The notes: generated from the letters alone by a model not told the origin. A stretch of DNA of 64,000 nt from Paralysiella testudinis (GCF_016894345.1 NZ_CP069798.1:889385-953384), one strand, 5' to 3'. Positions 47,235 through 56,156 are shown, numbered from the stretch's first letter. A program made the numbers and translations.

Positions 47235-48208
47235 GGGTGGTGTTCCATATCGGCCAAGGTGTGCTGATAAGCCGTAACCGCCTGCACGCCGACATCGGCG
47301 GTATGGTTCAACTGTAGGCGCATGCCTTCCACCACGCGAAAATCCTTGCGCAAAAAAGCCAGATACAGCGCCCGCGCCAAGCGCAGCTGTAGGGTGGGCC
47401 AGCGGGCGCCGTGGGGAATGCCGATGGCGGCCAAGGCCACGCTGTGCCGTTGCTCCGGGCGGGTGCCGGGTGCGTCTTGCGGCAGTAGGGCGAATACGGC
47501 GCTGGTGCGAAATCGCCCCACACGGCTTTGCACCATAATGCTGCTGCCCACGCAGGTGTGCACCAAATGGATGACGCCGCCGGACAAGCGCTGCATCAGC
47601 CAGCTGGACAGACCGCCGCGCGGCAACACACGGGTGCGGTAGGTCATGCGCAAGCCGTTTTCAGGCAGTCTTTCAAACAGCGGCTCGCCCTCCACTTGGC
47701 GTTGGTGCACCGCTTGCATGTGTTCGAGGTCGAAACCATTGCAAATCATGGCGCGCCAGTCGGCGGCCACCGCTTGCGGCCCGGCAGCCAGCCAATGATG
47801 GCCGCCATCGCTACCCGAAAACGGCAGCGGCGGTATGGCGGCGGCAGGCGGGTGCAGCCAAATCAGGCCAAAATGCTCGGCGCTTGGCCAAGCGCGCACG
47901 GCCAAACGGCAGCCGGCCTTGATGTGTTCAGGCAGCGTGGGGGCGGCGGTTTGCGGTAATAAGTGGCAAGCGTGCAGGCCGCACACCAATGCCTCGCCGC
48001 ACACTTGGGCATTGTGCAAATGGGCGCCCATGTGCGGGCAAAAAGCATCGGTGGCGTGAAGTGTGCCGCTGTGGCCGCGATACAGCACCCAAGGTTGCCC
48101 GGCCAGGTGGCCGCTGTGTATTTGGCCGGGGCGCAACGCATCGGCACGCGCTACGGCATACCAGCCTTGCGGCCAGTGTTTCCAGTTGTCGGCGGGGTCT
48201 TGTGTCAT
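47231..48208 (-). CDS. Rieske-type non-heme iron oxygenase
   Basis: About 325 aa. The Rieske motif is C57-x-H59 and C76-x-x-H79 (FCPHMGAHL, CGLHACHLL), followed by a mononuclear iron site NGFDLEHMQAVHQ (D-x2-H-x4-H). The C-terminal domain resembles KshA/DAF-36-like enzymes that act on hydrophobic substrates. No ferredoxin or reductase lies next to it, though several are elsewhere in the window. The start is ATG 48208; a TTG two codons upstream is less likely. Confidence 0.82.
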   Translation of the reverse strand: MTQDPADNWKHWPQGWYAVARADALRPGQIHSGHLAGQPWVLYRGHSGTLHATDAFCPHMGAHLHNAQVCGEALVCGLHACHLLPQTAAPTLPEHIKAGCRLAVRAWPSAEHFGLIWLHPPAAAIPPLPFSGSDGGHHWLAAGPQAVAADWRAMICNGFDLEHMQAVHQRQVEGEPLFERLPENGLRMTYRTRVLPRGGLSSWLMQRLSGGVIHLVHTCVGSSIMVQSRVGRFRTSAVFALLPQDAPGTRPEQRHSVALAAIGIPHGARWPTLQLRLARALYLAFLRKDFRVVEGMRLQLNHTADVGVQAVTAYQHTLADMEHHP

Positions 48209-48241
48209 CGGCAAAGGGTGCGATTAAGAGAATAAAGAATT

Positions 48242-48910
48242 TCAGGCAGCCTTGCGGCGCTGGCGGCGACCAAACCAAAAACCCAGCAGCGCGGCGGCCA
48301 GTGCGGCGGTGGCCGCGCCGCCCAATAGCCATTGGCGTTGGGCGTTGAGCACCGGATTGTCGAAAATATTGGCCGAATAATGGAAATTGGCAATCAGCCA
48401 GCGCTGCTCATACCGAATCAGGGTGGCGCTCCATTGCGGGCTTACGTTGATGGTTTGGCCGTTGCCCAGCTCGTAGTGGTCGTTGCTGTGGCCAAAAGCC
48501 ACGGCGGTGTCGCCGTTATAGAGGTGCGATAAGGCTTCAACTTCAAATTGGGTGGTAACCGAGCGCACCAGCGGATTGGGGCCGTTGAGCATGGTATCGA
48601 AATATTGGCGGATGCCTTCTTTACCAATCACGCGATCGCCGTTCATGGTGGTGAACACCACATTGTCGGTTACATTGTCCAGTAAGCTGTTCAGGTCGCG
48701 TTGGTTCAGTGCGGTTTGCATGCGGTCGCGCAAATCGCGCAATTGCTGGTGTAAGGCCTCATCGGCTGGCACGGCTTGGATGCTGGCGGCAGGGGCAGAA
48801 GCAGAAGCAGCGTTGGTGCTGGCGGGTGCGGCGTTGGCCAAGGGTTGAAACAGCAGCACTGCCGCCAATAAGCAGGCCGCCGTGATGCGGGTGGGCATGG
48901 AAAAGGTCAT
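48242..48910 (-). CDS. Exported, membrane-anchored NTF2/SnoaL-like protein
   Basis: About 222 aa. A signal sequence (ending near FQPLANAAPA), an Ala/Ser-rich linker, then an NTF2/DUF4440-like domain (LHQQLRDLRDRMQTALNQRDL, VVFTTMNGDRVIGKEGIRQYF, AVAFGHSNDHYEL, IRYEQRWLIANFHYSANIF), and a C-terminal helix with a basic end (LLGFWFGRRQRRKAA). The stop codon comes from a DUS (AAG GCT GCC TGA). It lies 33 bp before the Rieske gene and is probably the first gene of that operon. It could bind a hydrophobic ligand. Confidence 0.75.
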   Translation of the reverse strand: MTFSMPTRITAACLLAAVLLFQPLANAAPASTNAASASAPAASIQAVPADEALHQQLRDLRDRMQTALNQRDLNSLLDNVTDNVVFTTMNGDRVIGKEGIRQYFDTMLNGPNPLVRSVTTQFEVEALSHLYNGDTAVAFGHSNDHYELGNGQTINVSPQWSATLIRYEQRWLIANFHYSANIFDNPVLNAQRQWLLGGAATAALAAALLGFWFGRRQRRKAA

Positions 48911-49208
48911 GGTGTGTTCTCCGCCAGCAGTCGATTGAGCGGTCAGTATAACTTTAGCCGTTGCGGTAAATCCACCCATGATTGGCATGTTGTGGCGAAA
49001 AGGCTGCCTGAACATACCCGAATACACAGAGAAAATGACGCAGAGAAAATGGCGTAGCCAATGTTTGTATGCCCTCTTCATGCCGAAATGGCATAAGCAA
49101 AGAAGCATATCTTCTTTTGCGCCCGCGTGTGTGGGGTGGATAATCACGGCGATGGGCAAGGCACGGCTGTGCCTGCTAAGGAATCGTTGATGATTTAAGG
49201 AGAAGGTA

Positions 49209-49751
49209 ATGTCTGATGTAACGTATTTGCGCCCGATTGATGCCGAGGGCTTGGCCAAGTTTGCTGCGGCCGGGCGCGACAACCCCAACCGCCAAGGCAC
49301 GGTGAAAGTGGACACCATCTCGGTGGGCCAGTTCCGCACCCTGAGCTATGTGGCCAGCCACGACCCCAATCATCCGGCAGTGGTGGTGGACGAGCCTTAC
49401 CATTTGTTTGGCGAAAACACCGCTCCGGCACCGGGCGAAGTGGTGCTGGCGGCGCTGGGCGGCTGCTTGGCCGTGGGCGTGAAAGCCGTGGCCACGCATC
49501 GCCAAGTGCAATTATCCAAGCTGGAAGTGTATCTGGAAGCCGATATCGGCAACAGCGCTGCGTGGGGTGCCGGTGGCGCCGAGCGTGAGCCTGCCCAAAT
49601 GGGCTTTCAAGCCATTCGTGTGAAGGTGAAAGTGGAAGGCGATGCCAGCCGCGAAGTGCTGGACGAAATCGTGCAACACGCCAATTTCTATTCGCCGGTG
49701 GCCAATACCCTGCGCAATCCGGTGGCATTCGACATCGGCTTGGCCGACTGA
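49209..49751 (+). CDS. OsmC-family protein with one active-site Cys
   Basis: 180 aa. The OsmC fold is recognised by TAPAPGEVVLAALGGCLAVGV, with the first redox Cys on the central helix. The second Cys, normally in a CPV context, is replaced: HANFYSPVANTL. Such single-Cys members cannot work like classic peroxide-reducing OsmC/Ohr. AAGGAGAAGG precedes the ATG. The 298-bp gap upstream (48911-49208) has one DUS and a few weak hairpins, no gene. A CREE-like element starts 3 bp after the stop. Confidence 0.8.
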   Translation: MSDVTYLRPIDAEGLAKFAAAGRDNPNRQGTVKVDTISVGQFRTLSYVASHDPNHPAVVVDEPYHLFGENTAPAPGEVVLAALGGCLAVGVKAVATHRQVQLSKLEVYLEADIGNSAAWGAGGAEREPAQMGFQAIRVKVKVEGDASREVLDEIVQHANFYSPVANTLRNPVAFDIGLAD

Positions 49752-49754
49752 TTC

Positions 49755-49876
49755 TATAGCAAAGAAAATAAATAAATCATACAAGGCGGCGAGCCGCAGA
49801 CAGTACAGCTGCAGACACTACAGATAGTATGGCTAGGTGGGTCAACGCCGTAGGATTATTTAGTTTCTTTGCGATA
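49755..49876. repeat. CREE-like element, 122 bp, TATAGCAAA-type termini
   Basis: Left end TATAGCAAAGAAAATAAATA and right end TTTAGTTTCTTTGCGATA enclose the CREE core (ACAAGGCGGCGAGCCGCAG, GACAGTACAG, GGTGGGTCAACGCCGTAGG). A short internal duplication (GCAGACAGTACA/GCAGACACTACA) makes it longer than the copy at 35547. A DUS pair (49886-49927) follows, and the two fill most of the gap before the acyl-CoA dehydrogenase gene. Confidence 0.82.
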
Positions 49877-50006
49877 TCTTATTCTTTCAGGCAGCCTTGA
49901 GAGGCAAACTTATCAAGGCTGCCTGAAAACCGGTGTACCCATACCCAAGCATGGCCATGCCGGGCTTGCGTATGCGTATCCCTGATTCGCATTAAGGCTT
50001 TACATC

Positions 50007-51119
50007 ATGCTCACCACCGCCGTTTCTCCCGCCAACACCCAATTGCTTGCCGCTGTAGACACCATTGCCCGGCAAGACTTGCAACCCTTGGCACACCGCA
50101 TCGACCGCGGCCATTACCCGTTGGAAATCATGGCCAAGCTGGGGCAAGCCGGGGCGTTTGCCGCCCATCTGCAAAGCCAAGGCTCGCGCTTCGATACCGC
50201 CATCGATGCCATGCAAATCGTGAGCCGTGCCTGCGGCGCCACCGGCTTTCTCACGTGGGCGCACCAGGTGTGCGGCCTTTATTTGGACGCCAGCGACAAT
50301 CCGGCGCTGCGCGGCCAAGTGCTGAGCGACCACGCCTATGGCAAAACCTTTGGCGGCACCGCGCTTTCCAATCCGATGAAAACCTGGGCCAATATCGAGC
50401 CGATGCTGTTGCGCGCCAAAAAAGTGCCCGGCGGCTATTCGGTGAGCGGTGCCTTGCCGTGGGTGAGCCATATTGCTTATGGCCAGCATTGCGGCGCGGT
50501 GGCGCAAGTGGAAGGCGGCAAAGATCACGACATTATGTTTTTGCTGCGCTTGGACGAAACGCGGGTGAAGCTGGCGGCCTGCCCCGAATTTAGCGGCATG
50601 GAAGGCACCAGCACCTGGAGCATTCATTTAAAAGACTTTTTTGTCGGCAGCGACGACATCATTGCCGACCCGGCCAAGCCCTTTATCGCCCGCATTCGCG
50701 CCGCTTTTGTGCTGCTGCAAATGGGCATCGGCTTGGGCGTGGTGCAAGGCAGCATCGACGATATGCTCGAAGTGGCGCCGGTGTTGGGGCATGTTAATCA
50801 ATTTTTGGAAGACCAAACCGGCAGCTTGCAATTGGCGCTAGACAAGGCCGAACAGCAAACCCGTCTATTAGCGCAAACCCCGTTTGAAACCAGCAAAGAC
50901 TATTTGCTCGATGTGCTCGACTTGCGCATCCAAGGTGCCAAGCTCGGTTTGCAAGCCAGCCAGGCCGCGCTGCTGCACCAAGGCGCGCGCGGCTATTTGG
51001 CCAATGCCAACCCTCAGCGGCGCATACGTGAAGCGCAATTCGTGGCCATTGTTACCCCCGCCATCAAACACCTGCGCTATCTGGTGCAGCAAATCATGAG
51101 CGAGGAACTGCCCGCATGA
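50007..51119 (+). CDS. Acyl-CoA dehydrogenase-family flavoprotein
   Basis: 370 aa with the acyl-CoA dehydrogenase fold: helical N-terminus, a middle beta domain ([31 protein letters not shown]) and a C-terminal helical domain. The catalytic Glu of true dehydrogenases is not evident, and the SGxLPWVS pattern recalls flavin monooxygenase relatives that use reduced flavin from a partner. Its stop overlaps the start of the rubredoxin-reductase gene (ATGA), so that protein is a likely electron partner. The substrate is unknown. Confidence 0.78.
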   Translation: MLTTAVSPANTQLLAAVDTIARQDLQPLAHRIDRGHYPLEIMAKLGQAGAFAAHLQSQGSRFDTAIDAMQIVSRACGATGFLTWAHQVCGLYLDASDNPALRGQVLSDHAYGKTFGGTALSNPMKTWANIEPMLLRAKKVPGGYSVSGALPWVSHIAYGQHCGAVAQVEGGKDHDIMFLLRLDETRVKLAACPEFSGMEGTSTWSIHLKDFFVGSDDIIADPAKPFIARIRAAFVLLQMGIGLGVVQGSIDDMLEVAPVLGHVNQFLEDQTGSLQLALDKAEQQTRLLAQTPFETSKDYLLDVLDLRIQGAKLGLQASQAALLHQGARGYLANANPQRRIREAQFVAIVTPAIKHLRYLVQQIMSEELPA

Positions 51120-52459
51120 GCCAGCCTGAATGGAAAAAATACATCTGCCGCGCCTGCGGTTTGATTTACGACGAAGCACTGGGCGACCCCGACAGCGGCA
51201 TCGCCCCCGGCACCCGCTTTGCCGACATTCCCGCTGATTGGGTATGCCCCTTGTGCGGTGTGGGTAAGGCCGATTTTGAGCCTTATGTACCGCGCACACC
51301 CTTGGTGGCAGCCAACCCGGCGGTGATGCCGGTGGACAACGGCGGCGTGGTGGTCGTGGGCGGCGGCATGGCCGGCTGGGCGGTAGTGGAAGCCTTGCGT
51401 GCGTTGGATCAACACCTGCCGATTAAGCTGATTAGCGCCTGTGCGGCTGATCGCTACCACAAGCCCGAGCTATCCGTGGCCATCAGCCGCGGCAGAAACA
51501 GCCGCCAATTGGTGAAACAAAGCGCCGCCGATGCGGCACAAGCGCTGAATGTGCAGCTGTTGGCGCACACCTTTGTCATCAACATCGACAGCGCCGCCAA
51601 AACCATCCACACCACCCGTGGCGACTTCGGCTGGGATAAGCTGGTACTGGCCGCCGGAGCCACCCCGACGCTGCCTGAAACCTTGCCGCCCAGCTTATGC
51701 TGGCGCGTAAACCAACTGGGCAGTTTCGACAAACTGTTTGCCGTGCTGGCGCAAAAACCACAGCACGTGGCGGTGGTGGGCGCGGGCATGATTGGCACCG
51801 AGCTGGCCGAAGACATGGCGCGCGCCGGGCATCGCGTTACCCTAATCGATCGCACGCCGCATCCCTTGGGCGGCTTACTGCCGCCGCAGGCGGGCACAAA
51901 GCTTCAGGCAGCCTTGGCCGCACAGGGCGTGACTTATTTGGGGCAAACCCATGTGGAAAACCTGAGCCGTTTGGCCGACGGAAGCTACCAGCTACAACTG
52001 CAAGACGGCCGCGGCAACCCTACCGTGTTGCAGGCCGATCAAGTGGTGGCCGCCACCGGCTTAGCCATCGACAGCCGCCTGCCCGAGCGCGCCGGCGTAT
52101 TGTTTCATCCACAACACGGCATTGTGGTGGACGAACACAGCCTGCAAACCAGCCAGCCGGATATTTATGCCTTGGGCGACTGTGTCGGCATCAACGGTCA
52201 AAGCTGCCGCTTTATCGCGCCCTTGCGCCGCCAAGCCGAAACCATCGCCGCCGAAATCACCGGCACCGAACACAGCGGCTATGAGCATACCGACCCGGTG
52301 GTGCGCCTGAAAACCCGCAGCGTGGGCGTGGAAGTGTTGGGCCGCCCGCAGCCCGGTGCCGCTTGGCAAGTAGAGGCCGATAATGCCGACGCCTTGGTGC
52401 TGTACCAGCCGCAAAGCGGCGGCCAAAACGCCAGAGTTACGCTCACCCTGCGCGGATAA
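51116..52459 (+). CDS. Rubredoxin fused to NAD(P)H-rubredoxin reductase
   Basis: 447 aa. Residues 1-55 are a rubredoxin with C11, C14, C44 and C47 ([21 protein letters not shown]) that bind one iron. The rest is a pyridine-nucleotide-disulfide-type FAD reductase with two Rossmann motifs ([17 protein letters not shown] and [17 protein letters not shown]) and the FAD motif [12 protein letters not shown]. It would pass electrons from NAD(P)H to its own iron centre and then to a partner, perhaps the flavoprotein upstream or the iron enzymes nearby. A DUS is embedded in frame. Confidence 0.88.
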   Translation: MSQPEWKKYICRACGLIYDEALGDPDSGIAPGTRFADIPADWVCPLCGVGKADFEPYVPRTPLVAANPAVMPVDNGGVVVVGGGMAGWAVVEALRALDQHLPIKLISACAADRYHKPELSVAISRGRNSRQLVKQSAADAAQALNVQLLAHTFVINIDSAAKTIHTTRGDFGWDKLVLAAGATPTLPETLPPSLCWRVNQLGSFDKLFAVLAQKPQHVAVVGAGMIGTELAEDMARAGHRVTLIDRTPHPLGGLLPPQAGTKLQAALAAQGVTYLGQTHVENLSRLADGSYQLQLQDGRGNPTVLQADQVVAATGLAIDSRLPERAGVLFHPQHGIVVDEHSLQTSQPDIYALGDCVGINGQSCRFIAPLRRQAETIAAEITGTEHSGYEHTDPVVRLKTRSVGVEVLGRPQPGAAWQVEADNADALVLYQPQSGGQNARVTLTLRG

Positions 52460-52662
52460 ATAAAACGGGATTGGCGAACGGCGTGATTTCAGGCAGCCCA
52501 AGGCAGGAGCGGGCTTTATGCCCGTGTGCATGGCTCGCCTGCCGATTTGTGCAGCCAAGTTGTGCTTATCATCAAAAAACGGTGGCCAATCCGTTTTAAA
52601 GGCTGAAAGATTATTGGCCTCATATAAGCTTTGCTTTCAGGCAGCCTTTATCGTTTGCAAAT

Positions 52663-54360
52663 TCAGGGTTCCTGCATTTTTTTCATGCGATAGGCCAGTG
52701 CCGGGCGGGTGAGACCGAGGCGACGGGCGGCTTCGGAAACATTGCCTTTGCTCAAGGACAAGGCTTGCTGGATTAAGTCTTGCTCGAATTGTTCCAGCGC
52801 AAAATCGGCTTGCAGCAATTGTGCCAGCCAGCTTTGCCACTGCACGTTTTGGTTGCGTTGAATTTGTATTTTCCCTCTGATATCAAAGCCTTCTGCATTA
52901 AATGCGGTGTCGCTATTGCCCGGGAACAGGCTGGCCGAGGCGATGTGGTGGTTGTGGTCGGTGAGGATGACGCCGCGTTCAATTACATTTTCCAGCTCGC
53001 GGATATTGCCCGGCCAGTCGTATTGTTGCAGCAATTCCATGCCGCGATCGCTGATGCCGAGGATGCGCTTTTTGTATACGGTGCAGAATTTGGCCAGAAA
53101 ATGTGCCACCAACAGCGGAATATCGTCTTTGCGCTCGCGCAAGGGCGGGATGCGGATGGGAAACACATTGAGGCGGTAGTATAAGTCGGCGCGGAATTTA
53201 CCGGTTTGCACGGCCTGTTGCAAATCCTCATTGGTGGCGGTGACCACGCGCACATCAATGCTGCGGGTTTTGTGGTCGCCCACGCGCTCGTATTCGTTTT
53301 CTTGCAGCACGCGCAGCAATGCCGCTTGGGCGCGTGCCGACAATTCCACTACTTCATCCAGAAAAATGGTGCCGCCATGAGCGCGTTCGAACTTGCCCAT
53401 GCGGCTTTGGTGCGCACCGGTAAAAGCCCCTTTTTCCACGCCGAACAATTCGGCTTCAATCAATTCCGGGGGAATGCAGGCGCAGTTGATGGCCACAAAC
53501 GGCCCCTCGGCGCGCACGCTGCCCGCATGCAGGCTGCGTGCAAATGCTTCCTTACCGGCGCCGGTTTCGCCTTGCAACAGCACGGTAACCTTGCTCTGGG
53601 CGGCATGGGCCAGCAGGTTATAGGCTTGGCGAAACGGCTGCGATTCGCCAATGGCATTAAAAATTTTAAATTCGGGGTCGGTGCGCAAGGGCTGGCTGCT
53701 GCGCAGACGCACCAATTCAGTGCGCAAGGCGAAAAGCTCGTCTTGCACCGGGTCGGGCGTCATCGAGCGTTCCATGTCGGTGAGTTCGCCCCATGCTTCT
53801 GCCGGTTTGCCCACGATGCGGCAATGTTCGTGTCCCATGGCGGTACAAGCGGTTTCCTGATAGATGATGGCCTTGCCCATAAAATAACTGGTGTAGCCGC
53901 TGGCATAGCCCAGTAAGGTCCAGCACACCGGCTGATCGGACAGGCCGTTTCCGTGTGCGTGCACACCGGCTTCGTAAGAGTCGAACCAGTTGAAAACGCC
54001 GTGGTAATGCCCGGTTTCGATGTCAAATTGCAGCTCTATCGGCTCCACACGCACCATGCCGCGGATATTGTGCATCTGCGGCCCGGCCAGAAAAGCTTTT
54101 TCCGGGCTTAAATGCGGGCGTAGCTTGCGTGACACTTCGGCATCTTTGATGCCTGCCTGGTAGCCGAAGCGCATTAAAAACAGCTTGGCGCGCTCGCTGC
54201 CTAAAGAAGCAATCAAATCGGCTTTGAGTTGCGCCATCACGCTGGCGTCCACCAGCAGCATGCGCTGCTCGTTAAGCCAAATCTTGCCGTTGTCGGTATC
54301 GAACTTAATGGCTTGGATCAGGTCTTTGGCCGTGGGCAACTTGGGTTTGCTTGTCATCAT
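52663..54360 (-). CDS. dmpR: Phenol-responsive sigma-54 activator, DmpR/MopR type
   Basis: 565 aa, close to DmpR (563). The sensor domain has a V4R region whose residues line up with MopR: zinc ligands C146, E169, C172, C180 and phenol contacts H97 and W125 keep the MopR spacing with a constant shift of nine. The AAA+ domain has the Walker A GETGAGKE, the sigma-54 contact GAFTGA and Walker B GGTIFLDEV; the Fis-type helix-turn-helix is NVSEAARRLGLTRPALAYRM. It activates the divergent dmpK promoter in response to phenols. Its Shine-Dalgarno region is duplicated in tandem. Confidence 0.93.
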   Translation of the reverse strand: MMTSKPKLPTAKDLIQAIKFDTDNGKIWLNEQRMLLVDASVMAQLKADLIASLGSERAKLFLMRFGYQAGIKDAEVSRKLRPHLSPEKAFLAGPQMHNIRGMVRVEPIELQFDIETGHYHGVFNWFDSYEAGVHAHGNGLSDQPVCWTLLGYASGYTSYFMGKAIIYQETACTAMGHEHCRIVGKPAEAWGELTDMERSMTPDPVQDELFALRTELVRLRSSQPLRTDPEFKIFNAIGESQPFRQAYNLLAHAAQSKVTVLLQGETGAGKEAFARSLHAGSVRAEGPFVAINCACIPPELIEAELFGVEKGAFTGAHQSRMGKFERAHGGTIFLDEVVELSARAQAALLRVLQENEYERVGDHKTRSIDVRVVTATNEDLQQAVQTGKFRADLYYRLNVFPIRIPPLRERKDDIPLLVAHFLAKFCTVYKKRILGISDRGMELLQQYDWPGNIRELENVIERGVILTDHNHHIASASLFPGNSDTAFNAEGFDIRGKIQIQRNQNVQWQSWLAQLLQADFALEQFEQDLIQQALSLSKGNVSEAARRLGLTRPALAYRMKKMQEP

Positions 54361-54402
54361 GAGATGACGTTCTCCTCTGTATGAGATGACGTTCTCCTCT
54401 GT
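54359..54402 (-). repeat. Tandem 22-bp duplication of the dmpR ribosome binding region
   Basis: ATGAGATGACGTTCTCCTCTGT occurs twice head to tail (54359-54380, 54381-54402). On the minus strand each copy carries AGAGGAGAACG, a good Shine-Dalgarno sequence, but the nearer one is about 12 bases from the ATG. The second copy gives an extra, distant site. Confidence 0.8.
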
Positions 54403-54550
54403 TTGTGTTCTGTTTTTCCGGCTTGGTGTTTGTAACTGCCGGTTTTGTAGGCCGCTGATGCGGCTTGGCTTTTTTCAGTATAGCGAGCATTACCCCCTGT
54501 CCGTCAATTATTGTGTGGCTGTGGCCGTATGCTGGCTCGGGCTGTCTGAA

Positions 54551-54582
54551 CCGCTTATTTCATCATTTGATGAAATAAGCGG
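54551..54582. promoter_or_regulatory. 32-bp palindrome, candidate upstream activating site for DmpR
   Basis: A perfect 15-bp inverted repeat (CCGCTTATTTCATCA and its complement) around TT. The core TTTCATCATTTGATGAAA resembles the palindromic sites of XylR/DmpR regulators, and it lies about 135-150 bp upstream of the -12/-24 promoter, the usual distance. A partial second site may lie at 54590-54605. It could also be a terminator stem, since TTTTT follows. Confidence 0.5.
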
Positions 54583-54701
54583 TTTTTGCTTGATGATATG
54601 GTGAAATTTTTCAGGCAGCCGCTAAGGTTTTGGCCGCAGCTTGCCATAAAATAAAAATAAATATTGATAAATATCAAATATCTAAAATGTATTTTTGCGC
54701 T

Positions 54702-54717
54702 TGGCATCGCGCATGCT
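54702..54717 (+). promoter_or_regulatory. Sigma-54 (-24/-12) promoter of the phenol operon
   Basis: TGGCAT-N5-ATGCT matches TGGCAC-N5-TTGCW with the invariant GG (54703-54704) and GC (54715-54716) at correct spacing. Transcription would begin at about 54728, leaving about a 70-nt leader before dmpK. The rest of the 438-bp gap holds the palindrome and a DUS at 54609. Confidence 0.85.
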
Positions 54718-54798
54718 ATTCATCTGCCATGGCCAGCGGCGGCACTTTGGGTGCGGCTGTGTTATCCCGGCCACAATCCTTTAGCACAGGAAATACGC

Positions 54799-55104
54799 AT
54801 GTCCGTAACCGCCTACACACCTGCCGGTGCCGCCTTGCCAGCGCTAACCAAATTTGTTCGCGTACGCAGCACTGCCGACGCCCGTTTTGTGGCATTCGAC
54901 TTTGCCATCGGTGACCCCGCCCTGTTTGTGGAGCTGGTGATGCCGCCGGCGGCATTTGCCGACTTTTGCGCCCGCAATCAGGTGGTGCACATGAGTGAGG
55001 CGCAAATGGCGGCGGTGGACAGTGAGCTGGAGAAATGGCGTTATGGCGAAGACACGCTGATGTGCCACAACCACCAAAGAAATACCCAAGCAAACTCGGA
55101 TTAA
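54799..55104 (+). CDS. dmpK: Phenol hydroxylase assembly/accessory protein
   Basis: About 101 aa, first gene of the hydroxylase operon. DmpK-type proteins are needed for assembly or iron loading of the oxygenase but not for catalysis by the finished enzyme. The segment KFVRVRSTADARFVAFDFAI and VELVMPPAAFADFCARNQV fit the family. The ATG at 54799 lies after the sigma-54 start site; the longer open frame beginning upstream overlaps the promoter and is rejected. CAGG lies 9 bases before the ATG. Confidence 0.85.
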   Translation: MSVTAYTPAGAALPALTKFVRVRSTADARFVAFDFAIGDPALFVELVMPPAAFADFCARNQVVHMSEAQMAAVDSELEKWRYGEDTLMCHNHQRNTQANSD

Positions 55105-55142
55105 AACAAAACGCGGTCAGTCAATACCCAAGGAGAAACCGC

Positions 55143-56156
55143 ATGACCCTAGAAATCAAAACCGCCGCCATTGAGCCTGTGCGCCACACTTATGCGCACA
55201 TTGCCCGCCGCTTCGGCGACAAGCCGGCCACGCGCTATCAGGAAGCCACCTACGATGCACAGGCCACGGTGAATTTTCATTACCGCCCCTTGTGGATGCC
55301 GGACAAAGAGCTGAACGATGCCGGTCATACCGCTATTCAGATGGCCGACTGGTACGCCCTGAAAGACCCACGCCAGTTTTACTACGGCGCCTATGTGCAA
55401 AACCGGGCACGTATGCAAGAAGGCGCCGAACACAATTTTGCCTTTTTCACCAAACGCGACTGCGCCGCCCACTTGGGTGAAGCCGCTCGGCAGAAAATCA
55501 TTTTCGGCCTGTTGCCGCTGCGCCATGTGGAGCAAACCGCCAACCTCAACCACATGAGCGGCGCCGCTTACGGCTACGGCACCGCCATCACCCAAGCCTG
55601 CCTGTATGCCGGCACCGACCGCTTGGGTATGGCGCAGTATTTGTCGCGCATCGGCCTGCTGTTGGACGACAACAGCGGCAGTTCGCTGGTTGAGGCCAAA
55701 CACCGGTGGATGAGCGATGCCGCTTGGCAACCGCTGCGTGCCTTGTGCGAAAAAATGCTGGTTACCCGCGACTGGTTCGAGCTGCTGCTGGTGCAAACAC
55801 TGCTGGTGGACAGCCACATCGGCCAGCTGTTTTACCGCCATTTCGACCAATGGCTCAGCGCCAACCAAGGCCGCGATGTGGCCATGTTGACCGAATTCGT
55901 GCAGGACTGCCTGCAAGACGTGGACAACTGGAGCGACAGCGTCATCAAACAAGCCGCCGCCGAGAGCGAGGCCAACCGCGCGCAATTGCAGCAATGGTTG
56001 GCGCAATGGCAGCCGCAAGTGGCCGCTGCTTTTGCACCGCTGGCCGAAGCCGTGCTCGGTGCCGCCGGACAAGCCGCGATGGCAGACGCCGCCGGTCAAA
56101 TCAAACAACGCCAAAGCAAACTGGGTTTGGCCACAGAGGAGAACCAGCATGTCTAA
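55143..56156 (+). CDS. dmpL: Phenol hydroxylase P1, oxygenase beta subunit
   Basis: About 337 aa (DmpL is 331). This subunit pairs with DmpN and DmpO in the (LNO)2 oxygenase but lacks the iron ligands. The start TLEIKTAAIEPVRHTYAHIA and the NFHYRPLWMPDKELNDAG and LLPLRHVEQTANLNHMSG segments fit. AAGGAG precedes the ATG at 55143. It overlaps dmpM by 8 bp. Confidence 0.92.
   Translation: MTLEIKTAAIEPVRHTYAHIARRFGDKPATRYQEATYDAQATVNFHYRPLWMPDKELNDAGHTAIQMADWYALKDPRQFYYGAYVQNRARMQEGAEHNFAFFTKRDCAAHLGEAARQKIIFGLLPLRHVEQTANLNHMSGAAYGYGTAITQACLYAGTDRLGMAQYLSRIGLLLDDNSGSSLVEAKHRWMSDAAWQPLRALCEKMLVTRDWFELLLVQTLLVDSHIGQLFYRHFDQWLSANQGRDVAMLTEFVQDCLQDVDNWSDSVIKQAAAESEANRAQLQQWLAQWQPQVAAAFAPLAEAVLGAAGQAAMADAAGQIKQRQSKLGLATEENQHV

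Noticed and set aside
54664-54798. N-terminal extension of dmpK
   Set aside because: It covers the sigma-54 promoter and its predicted transcript start, so it cannot be translated from that mRNA.
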